NCBI GenBank assembly: GCA_003476885.1 | Contig: DMUR01000021.1 | Location: forward strand, 1-11,127 | Reading direction: 5' to 3' | DNA from: Chloroflexota bacterium | GTDB taxonomy: Bacteria; Chloroflexota; Limnocylindria; Limnocylindrales; Limnocylindraceae | Length of the DNA: 11,127 bases | Shown here: positions 6,165-11,127 of the stretch, piece after piece | How the letters are laid out: each line of letters opens with the position of its first letter | How positions within the stretch are numbered: the first letter of the stretch is position 1 | Made by a program: the position numbers and the translations under genes | The notes under the pieces: generated by a model | Seen by the model: the letters and a program-made list of their open reading frames with translations, nothing else | Database searches by the model: none | Told to the model about the DNA's origin: nothing

Positions 6165-7658
6165 CTACTCGCCCTGGGCGCGGGTAAAACCCTCTTCGCC
6201 GTTCCAGGAGCGGAGCTTCTCAAGGTGGAACCATGTGGCAACGCCTGTAACGCGCGCAATGAGCGCAAAGAGCGCCTCATCAGTGACAACTTTCGACTTA
6301 TCCCGAGCTACGAAGCGCGAACGGAAGAAGCCAGGGTGATCAAATGCTGGAGACATCTTTGGCCACACCACGGTGCCTCGCGCCGAGACGATGCGCAGTT
6401 CAAACTCTGGCCCAGCGAGCGCAGCGAGCTTTGTTCCGAACTCCGCCGGCGACATCAGCGTCTCAGCGAAGATATCAATGCCGATCACCGTTGCAGGACC
6501 AACCTCAGCACGGCGTGCCTCGCCATCAGGCCAGCGCTTGTGTGGGTTTGGCGCCGAAGGGCGCGGCCGGCTTGCAGCGGCTGGGACGCTCGTCGGCTTT
6601 CGGCCAAGATTTTCAATCACTGCTTCAGTGAATCCGGTGGTGCTCACCGCCGCCTCAACGTCGCCACCCTTCTGGCGCACTACATCTTGTGGGAGTGCCT
6701 TCCCCTCTTCAAGCGTTGTGAGGACTGCATCCTCTACCTGATCGGCAAGATCAAGTTCGCCGATATGGCGAAGCATCATCGTCGCCGAAAGGACGAGTGC
6801 CGTTGGATTGATGACGTTCTTCCCAGCGTACTTCGGCGCGGAGCCGTGTACCGCCTCAAAGATCGCAACGCCGTCACCATAGTTTGCACTAGAGGCAAAG
6901 CCGAGCCCACCAATCAGCCCAGATGCAAGGTCGCTAATGATGTCACCATGCAAGTTGGTGGCCACGATCACATCAAACTGCGCTGGATCTTTCACCATCT
7001 GGTGCGCAACGTTGTCAATAATCAGGTGGTTCGCCTCAATCGGCGCGTACTCTGGTGCGAGCTCCTCGCCGATGTTCTTGAACATTCCTTCAGTGAACTT
7101 CAAGATATTCGCCTTGCTCGCAATTGTGACCTTCTTGCGTCCTTCACGAAGTGCCATCTCATAGGCGAAGCGAATCACCTTCTCTGAGCCCTTCCGTGTG
7201 ATTATCTTTAGTGCCTGCGCGACGTCGTGTGCCTGAAGGTGTTCAATGCCGCCGTAAAGATCTTCAATGTTTTCGCGGACGACGATCATGTCCACGCCTT
7301 CTCCCTTGTAGCGGGATGGGATGCCAGGGAGTTCGCGCGCTGGGCGCACGTTGGCGTACGTTTCAAAGAGTTTGCGCAGCGTGACGTTGGCGCTCTTCTC
7401 ACCGAATCCAACGGGGGTCTCGAGTGGGCCCTTCAGTGCAACGCGGGTGCGGTCAATGCTGTCGCGCGTCGCCTGCGGCACGCCAGTCTGGTCCCCCTTG
7501 AGGAAGACAGATGCGCCAGCTTCGGCCTCCTCCCAGTCGAAGGCCACGCCAGCTCGCGCCGCTGCGGCATCAAGGATGCGCTGTGTGGCGAGGGCGACCT
7601 CAGGGCCAACCCCGTCGCCAGGGATGATGGTGACGGCGTGTCTGCGTAGGTTGCTCAT
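6165..7658 (-). CDS. icd: Isocitrate dehydrogenase (NADP-type) with C-terminal extension
   Basis: Oxidises isocitrate to 2-oxoglutarate and CO2 in the TCA cycle. The catalytic core (~5-350) contains [11 protein letters not shown] (11-21), [23 protein letters not shown] (86-108) with expected substrate residues S89, N91, R95 and R105, then R129, Y135, K182 and D215. [18 protein letters not shown] (234-251) carries metal-binding D239 and D243. [10 protein letters not shown] (271-280) has Lys-Tyr at 276-277, where E. coli NADP enzyme has its phosphate-binding pair, so NADP is the likely cofactor. After a Pro/Ala-rich linker (~355-388) comes an extra domain (390-490: [29 protein letters not shown]). 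This matches the long Thermus-type enzyme of ~496 residues rather than the ~415-residue E. coli type. The ATG at 7658 has no ribosome site; a TATCCT box ends six bases upstream. It lies 16 nt downstream of the nucleoside phosphorylase gene, so it may be read both from the operon and from its own promoter. Confidence 0.95.
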   Translation of the reverse strand: MSNLRRHAVTIIPGDGVGPEVALATQRILDAAAARAGVAFDWEEAEAGASVFLKGDQTGVPQATRDSIDRTRVALKGPLETPVGFGEKSANVTLRKLFETYANVRPARELPGIPSRYKGEGVDMIVVRENIEDLYGGIEHLQAHDVAQALKIITRKGSEKVIRFAYEMALREGRKKVTIASKANILKFTEGMFKNIGEELAPEYAPIEANHLIIDNVAHQMVKDPAQFDVIVATNLHGDIISDLASGLIGGLGFASSANYGDGVAIFEAVHGSAPKYAGKNVINPTALVLSATMMLRHIGELDLADQVEDAVLTTLEEGKALPQDVVRQKGGDVEAAVSTTGFTEAVIENLGRKPTSVPAAASRPRPSAPNPHKRWPDGEARRAEVGPATVIGIDIFAETLMSPAEFGTKLAALAGPEFELRIVSARGTVVWPKMSPAFDHPGFFRSRFVARDKSKVVTDEALFALIARVTGVATWFHLEKLRSWNGEEGFTRAQGE

Positions 7659-7664
7659 CTGCGC

Positions 7665-7670
7665 AGGATA
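7665..7670 (-). promoter_or_regulatory. Putative leaderless -10 box of icd (TATCCT)
   Basis: TATCCT on the minus strand fits TANNNT and precedes the icd ATG by exactly six bases (GCGCAG). It falls in the 16-nt gap after the nucleoside phosphorylase gene, so it would be an operon-internal promoter. No Shine-Dalgarno sequence is present, which supports the leaderless reading. No clear -35 is seen. Confidence 0.45.
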
Positions 7671-7674
7671 GCGA

Positions 7675-8466
7675 TCAGCGCGAAAGTCGCCCGCTGGCCC
7701 GATCTGCTGCGATCAGGCGCCGCAGCCCACCCACCCCCGCATCAATCACCCGGTTGATATCGCAGGCAGCCTCTTCGTCAGCAGTCATTGGTCGCTGCTC
7801 TGGGTTCCCCAGGATCAGCATTGTGCCCCCCGCTCGCGCACCGAGCGTTGCGGCAACGATGAAGAGCGTTGCCGCCTCCATCTCTGAACAGATGGCGCCA
7901 CCCGCCATCCACGCCTTCCATCGCCGCTTCAGGTCATCAGCGATCGGCATGCGCTCTGGCGCGTGTTGTCCGTAGAACGAATCCTTTGACTGCGCCACGC
8001 CAACGTACGAAGGGAAGCCGCTCGCAAGTGCCGCTTCGCGCAAGGCGATGGTGACGTCGAGATCTGCAACCGCAGGGAACTCAATGGGGAGATAGTGACG
8101 GCTCGTCCCTTCATCACGGATCGCGCCGCTGATCACACCGAGTGATCCCGGCTTGATGTGTGGCTGCATGGAGCCAGAAGTGCCGACGCGAATGAAGGTA
8201 TCAACGCCAATGTCGTGCAGCTCCTCCACGGCGATCGCGGTAGAGGGGCAGCCAATTCCTGTGGAGGTGCACGCGACTGGGACGCCATCGAGTTCGCCGA
8301 CCCACGTGGTGTACTCGCGTCGTTGCATCACGAGACGGGGATTGTCAAAACGACTCGCGATCGCCTCCACGCGACCAGGGTCGCCAGGGAGGAGCGCGTA
8401 GCGACCAACATCGCCCTGTTTCAAGCCGATGTGATGCTTCCGACCGTCCTTCTCAGTTGCTGCCAT
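7675..8466 (-). CDS. udp: Uridine phosphorylase-type nucleoside phosphorylase
   Basis: Splits a ribonucleoside, probably uridine, with phosphate to give the base and ribose-1-phosphate, in the cytoplasm. The 263-residue protein aligns along its length with E. coli Udp (253). Landmarks are PGDPGRV (27-33, phosphate site), RREYTTWVGELDGVPV (49-64), STGIGCPSTAIAVEEL (68-83) and RVGTSGSMQPHI (93-104, with the R and T phosphate contacts). DSFYGQ (162-167) supplies the base-site Phe and Gln, and SEMEAATL (194-201) is the ribose-binding Met-Glu motif. Q167 followed by R172 takes the place of the E. coli Gln166/Arg168 pair with different spacing, so base specificity is not certain. The start overlaps the ribokinase stop as TGATG, with a G-rich ribosome site (GGGGG) just upstream, indicating coupling. 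Paired with ribokinase, it suggests nucleoside carbon salvage, though a phosphopentomutase would be needed to use ribose-1-phosphate. Confidence 0.92.
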   Translation of the reverse strand: MAATEKDGRKHHIGLKQGDVGRYALLPGDPGRVEAIASRFDNPRLVMQRREYTTWVGELDGVPVACTSTGIGCPSTAIAVEELHDIGVDTFIRVGTSGSMQPHIKPGSLGVISGAIRDEGTSRHYLPIEFPAVADLDVTIALREAALASGFPSYVGVAQSKDSFYGQHAPERMPIADDLKRRWKAWMAGGAICSEMEAATLFIVAATLGARAGGTMLILGNPEQRPMTADEEAACDINRVIDAGVGGLRRLIAADRASGRLSR

Positions 8467-9401
8467 CAGGCACCCCCTTTCGCCAAGTATGGCGCGGCGA
8501 GTGCCACCGCATCCTCTCGACTCAGGTAGCTACTCTGCGTCCCGAGGCGCTCCACACTCTTTGAGGCGCAGGCGACAGAGAGTTTTGCCGCCTCAACTGG
8601 GGTGATCCCGCTCGCCAGGCCGAAGGCGAACGCGCCGAGGAAGGCGTCGCCCGCTCCCGTGGTGTCCACAACTTTCGCCTCAGGCGCAGGAATGCTGATC
8701 AGCTCTTCACCTGGGATGGCGATCACCGCTCCAGCAGAGCCGAGCGTGACAATGAGCTTCGCTCCGGACTTTGCCGCCGCCTCCTTGATGCGCGCGTTCG
8801 CACCATCACCGCGCGGCTCGCCACCGAAGATCGTGGCGAACTCTGTCTCATTTGGTGCAAGCCAATCTGTTGCGGCAAGAAGTTCAGGTTTAAGGACCGC
8901 AGCGGGGGCTGGGTTCAAGAGTGTGGTAATTCCAGCGGCGCGCGCAGCGCGGAATGCGGCGAGCGTCACGTGCTGAGGAATCTCAAGCTCACCAACCACG
9001 ATGAGTGGCTTAAACTCGCGTACCGCGGCCTCGGCGATCGCTGGATCGGTGCTGTTGTTCGCACCAGGGATGATGATGATGCGATTCTTCCCCTTGGCGT
9101 CAACCCAGATTGGTGCTACGCCGCTGCTCTCATCAACAATGCGCATCCAGGTGGTATCAATCTTCTCCTTAACAAAATTCTCCATGTGCGCCGCGCCATA
9201 CGCGTCGTTCCCCACTGCGTTGACCATGGCGACTGGCACGCCGAATCGCGCCGCCATCACCGCCTGGTTTGCACCCTTGCCGCCAAAGCCCATCTGGAAT
9301 CGGTCGCCAACAAGCGTCTCGCCGACTTCTGGGAGGCGCTGTGCGTAGGCGATCAGATCCATCATGGTGCTCCCCACCACAAGAATGCGTGCTTGGCTCA
9401 T
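8466..9401 (-). CDS. rbsK: Ribokinase (PfkB family sugar/nucleoside kinase)
   Basis: Phosphorylates D-ribose at O5 with ATP to give ribose-5-phosphate. The 311-residue protein (usual ribokinase ~305-310) has VVGSTMMDL (8-16), the substrate-site signature GFGGKGANQAVMAARFG (38-54), LLNPAPA (161-167), NETE (184-187) at the Mg/phosphate region, the P-loop-like TLGSAGAV (219-226), and the PfkB signature VDTTGAGDAFLGAFAFG (245-261) with catalytic base D252. These favour true ribokinase over other PfkB members, but nucleoside kinase activity cannot be excluded. I chose the ATG at 9401 because the conserved N-terminal strand starts within five residues. An in-frame TTG at 9503 would add 34 unlike residues and run into the divergent gene's leader. 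AGAGGAG lies about 12 bases upstream, a rather long spacing. It is the first gene of the minus-strand operon, sharing its stop with the phosphorylase start, and is divergent from the queuosine salvage gene. Confidence 0.92.
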   Translation of the reverse strand: MSQARILVVGSTMMDLIAYAQRLPEVGETLVGDRFQMGFGGKGANQAVMAARFGVPVAMVNAVGNDAYGAAHMENFVKEKIDTTWMRIVDESSGVAPIWVDAKGKNRIIIIPGANNSTDPAIAEAAVREFKPLIVVGELEIPQHVTLAAFRAARAAGITTLLNPAPAAVLKPELLAATDWLAPNETEFATIFGGEPRGDGANARIKEAAAKSGAKLIVTLGSAGAVIAIPGEELISIPAPEAKVVDTTGAGDAFLGAFAFGLASGITPVEAAKLSVACASKSVERLGTQSSYLSREDAVALAAPYLAKGGA

Positions 9402-9421
9402 CTTTCGCTTTGACTCCTCTG

Positions 9422-9446
9422 TGCGGCGCACGCCGCAACTGCGGCG
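9422..9446. repeat. Three-arm GC inverted repeat (TGCGGCG / CGCCGCA / TGCGGCG)
   Basis: TGCGGCG at 9422-9428, its reverse complement CGCCGCA at 9431-9437, and TGCGGCG again at 9440-9446, each separated by two bases. The centre arm can pair with either flanking arm. It lies 21-45 bases upstream of the ribokinase start. It could be a tandem operator for a dimeric repressor or two mutually exclusive hairpins in the ribokinase leader (inference). Confidence 0.5.
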
Positions 9447-9506
9447 GGTCTGCGATGATGATGCCGCCTCCGCGCCCTCTCTGCACGGCGCGTCGCGGTA
9501 CAAGTT

Positions 9507-9511
9507 GGAGG
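9507..9511 (+). promoter_or_regulatory. Shine-Dalgarno selecting the queuosine salvage gene start
   Basis: GGAGG lies eight bases before the ATG at 9520 and supports that start over in-frame upstream codons reaching back to 9364, which would overlap the divergent ribokinase gene. Confidence 0.75.
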
Positions 9512-9519
9512 ACGAGTCA

Positions 9520-10521
9520 ATGCACGAGAGCCAACTCTGGGAGAGCCCCGTCCTTCAGTCCGTTCTGCCCGTGGTTGAGGCGAGCCAGCATGTCCGAATC
9601 TCTGAGGAGGCGATCCGCCGCGTGGCCGGCTGGATGGCATACGAGGAGTTCGCGCCGATCGGCGGCGGTCCAGCTAGACCATTTGATGTTGGACCCAACC
9701 CGACCCGAATGACGAACCTCACCATGCTCGTCAACACGTTGAACTTTGCCTTCACGGACTTTGCAACGTCGGTGAAGTTTGAGACCGAGTACAACGGCAC
9801 CACCTATGTCGATAGCGAAGCGATGGTCGCCTGCATGCACCGCGCGATCATCGCTGGTGAGCCGCTCCTCACCGGCGAATGGGCGGCACGCGTCACCCGC
9901 GACGACCTTGCGCGACTCTTCCGCGGCAACATTGAGATGCCAATGCTCGCTGAACGCGTGCAGATTCTTAATGACGTTGGCGCGGTCCTCGTTGATAAGC
10001 ACCAGGGCTCATGGAGTCACTGGGTTGCGTCATGCGCCCCTGCGCTCTATGCGGGAGGTGACGGCCTCTTGGAGCGCCTCCCCGTAGAGTTCCCGCGGTT
10101 CCGCGACGTCAGTAGTTGGCGCGGCCACGAAGTCACGATCGCCAAGCTCGCGCAGCTCGGCCTCTGGTCGCTTCACCTCTCACTCGCGCGCGTCGGGGTG
10201 AAGACGCTCACCGATCCGTGGCGCGCTACCGCATTCGCCGACTACATCGTTCCCGTTGCGCTGCGTGTGATGGAGATCGCGCACTTCACTCCCGCCCTGA
10301 CCGAGGCGATCGACAACGGTGCTGAGATCCCCCGCGACAGCGAAGAGGAGGTAGAGCTCCGCGCGCTCTCCATCTATGCGGTGGCGCGCCTGACGGACGA
10401 GATCAATGCGCTTCGCCCAGAGTCTGCGCAGTTGATTAGCCCGCAGGTGGACTACCGACTCTGGAAGAGCTATCACGCCACCCATCACCCACATCACCTC
10501 ACGCGCACGGTGATGTACTGA
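9520..10521 (+). CDS. Queuosine salvage protein, DUF2419/Qng1 family (queuosine-5'-phosphate N-glycosylase)
   Basis: Family members release queuine base from queuosine-5'-monophosphate, so that the base can be inserted into tRNA wobble positions by a tRNA-guanine transglycosylase. The 333-residue length is close to human QNG1 (C9orf64, ~340). Family landmarks in order: LNFAFTDF (74-81), MHRAIIAGEPLLTGEW (106-121), MPMLAERVQILNDVG (140-154), LPVEFPRFRDVSSWRGHEV (187-205), KLAQLGLWSLH (209-219, where many relatives read KRAQ), TDPWRATAFADYIVP (231-245), IPRDSEEEVELRALSIYAV (270-288), and a C-terminal SYHATHHPHHLTRTVMY with the family's Tyr-His and Arg-Thr. K209 and D241 are the likely active-site residues, by analogy with the family. 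A VUT-type transporter gene follows 18 nt later, which supports the salvage role. The supplier of the phosphorylated substrate is not identified in this window. Confidence 0.9.
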   Translation: MHESQLWESPVLQSVLPVVEASQHVRISEEAIRRVAGWMAYEEFAPIGGGPARPFDVGPNPTRMTNLTMLVNTLNFAFTDFATSVKFETEYNGTTYVDSEAMVACMHRAIIAGEPLLTGEWAARVTRDDLARLFRGNIEMPMLAERVQILNDVGAVLVDKHQGSWSHWVASCAPALYAGGDGLLERLPVEFPRFRDVSSWRGHEVTIAKLAQLGLWSLHLSLARVGVKTLTDPWRATAFADYIVPVALRVMEIAHFTPALTEAIDNGAEIPRDSEEEVELRALSIYAVARLTDEINALRPESAQLISPQVDYRLWKSYHATHHPHHLTRTVMY

Positions 10522-10539
10522 TGAGGCGATGAGGTGCTG

Positions 10540-11094
10540 ATGAAGCAAGCCCACCTGTTCTGGCTCGGTGTAACTGCAGCGCTCTACACGGTTGCCGTTG
10601 CCGTGAGCAACCTGCTGATCCCAATCTTCATTGACCTGGGTCCGCTCGGCATGCTCTCCGCAGGGACGCTCACCTTCGGGATCACCTTCACGCTCCGCGA
10701 TATCGCGCACCAATCGAGTGCACGCGCGGGCCTCGGCCGGACGCCAATCTTCCTGATGATCGGACTTGCTGCGGTGGTGAATGTTGCTGTGGCGGCCGCC
10801 CTTGAGACGCCAGGGCGATTCTTGATCGCCTCATTCGGCGCCATCCTTCTCTCAGAGACGGTAGATACGGAGATCTACCACCGCATGCGTTCGCGCTCAT
10901 GGCTGATGCGCGTCTTCTCCAGCAATGCCATCAGCGTTCCCCTTGATTCAATCGCCTTCACGGTGGTGGCGTTTGCTGGTGAGCCAGGCTACGACGCGCT
11001 CGTCATGGCGCAGATCGTGCAGGCGGACCTCCTCTTCAAGTTCGGGATCGGTGCGCTCGTTGCGCTCGGGAAGAACTGGTGGGATCGCGCCTAG
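10540..11094 (+). CDS. VUT family (YhhQ/DUF165-like) queuosine precursor transporter
   Basis: An inner-membrane protein of the VUT_1/COG1738 family; E. coli YhhQ, the best-known member, imports the queuosine precursors preQ0 and preQ1. The 184-residue protein has about six hydrophobic segments: ~7-31, 36-51, 68-89, 94-106, 128-146 and 155-177. Between them are the family landmarks GITFTLRDIAHQ (47-58) and LLSETVDTEIYHRMRSRSW (103-121), followed by SSNAISVPLDSIAFTVVAF (127-145). It is shorter than E. coli YhhQ (~220) but similar to actinobacterial-type members as I recall them. I chose ATG 10540 (MKQAHLF), with GAGG five bases upstream; GTG 10534 would overlap that site. It follows the Qng1-type gene by 18 nt, so it is almost certainly co-transcribed. 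Because Qng1 acts on a queuosine nucleotide, this transporter may import queuosine or queuine rather than preQ bases (inference). Confidence 0.85.
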   Translation: MKQAHLFWLGVTAALYTVAVAVSNLLIPIFIDLGPLGMLSAGTLTFGITFTLRDIAHQSSARAGLGRTPIFLMIGLAAVVNVAVAAALETPGRFLIASFGAILLSETVDTEIYHRMRSRSWLMRVFSSNAISVPLDSIAFTVVAFAGEPGYDALVMAQIVQADLLFKFGIGALVALGKNWWDRA

Positions 11095-11127
11095 GCTGAG
11101 CTGCGCTTAGAAGCTGACGCGGCCGCG
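11095..11127. other. Uninterpretable right edge
   Basis: Only 33 bases follow the transporter stop. On the minus strand they could hold the end of a convergent gene (stop codon at 11107-11109, or TAG overlapping the transporter stop), but this is too short to support a call. Confidence 0.3.

Larger units (their letters stand above)
9402..9519. promoter_or_regulatory. Divergent regulatory region between ribokinase and queuosine salvage genes
   Basis: 118 bp separate the two divergent start codons, so both promoters should be here or slightly inside the opposite gene. I found no convincing -35/-10 pair and no TANNNT box six bases before either start. It contains a three-arm inverted repeat (9422-9446). 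I see no preQ1 riboswitch core, but short riboswitches are hard to exclude by eye. Confidence 0.5.

Noticed and set aside
6225..7187. A 320-codon plus-strand open frame opposite icd
   Set aside because: No domain and a composition typical of an antisense frame; icd on the other strand carries all catalytic motifs.
10522..10539. A preQ1 riboswitch controlling the transporter gene
   Set aside because: The 18-nt gap is too short, and I saw no preQ1 aptamer core in the 118-bp region upstream of the pair. A covariance-model search of 9402-9519 would settle it.
11095..11127. C-terminus of a convergent minus-strand gene
   Set aside because: Only a handful of codons are visible in either possible frame; no basis for a call.

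Overview
This is a dense, high-G+C bacterial chromosome segment: 12 protein genes, no gene-free stretch over 300 bases, and no rRNA, tRNA, CRISPR array, insertion sequence or phage gene that I can see. The phylum cannot be fixed from the sequence alone. Several traits would fit Chloroflexota, Actinomycetota or Deinococcota: a Thermus-type ~497-residue isocitrate dehydrogenase with an extra C-terminal domain, an ATP-dependent DNA ligase, a DUF2419/Qng1-type queuosine salvage protein, and three genes whose start lies 6 nt after a TANNNT box (a leaderless promoter pattern). Chloroflexota is my first guess, by inference only.

Left block (1-3850, all minus strand, read right to left): a PcaF/PaaJ-like thiolase, an A-type Fe-S carrier (IscA/ErpA family), a LON substrate-binding-domain protein with a long acidic insert, and an ATP-dependent DNA ligase that runs off the left edge. 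Gaps are 40 nt, an overlap or near-overlap, and 27 nt, so this may be one transcript starting just upstream of the thiolase.

Middle block (3890-5142, plus strand): a LolA/RseB-like protein with no signal peptide, then a small CoxG-like SRPBCC protein. The first diverges from the thiolase across only 39 bp, with two face-to-face -10-like boxes.

Third block (5167-9401, minus strand, read right to left): ribokinase, uridine-phosphorylase-type nucleoside phosphorylase, NADP-type isocitrate dehydrogenase, a YdcZ-type (DUF606) DMT transporter and an unknown three-helix membrane protein. Junctions are tight (TGATG stop/start, 16 nt, 51 nt, ATGA overlap), so co-transcription is likely. Isocitrate dehydrogenase also appears to have its own leaderless promoter. 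Phosphorylase plus ribokinase suggests salvage of nucleoside ribose into central metabolism.

Right block (9520-11094, plus strand): a DUF2419/Qng1 queuosine salvage glycosylase and, 18 nt later, a VUT/YhhQ-family queuosine-precursor transporter. This is a compact queuine salvage cassette, divergent from the nucleoside-salvage operon across a 118-bp region that holds a three-arm inverted repeat.

The most interesting points are the queuosine salvage pair and its nucleoside-metabolism neighbours, the leaderless promoter pattern, the LON gene that lacks a conventional start after the Fe-S carrier stop codon, and the LolA-like/CoxG-like pair.
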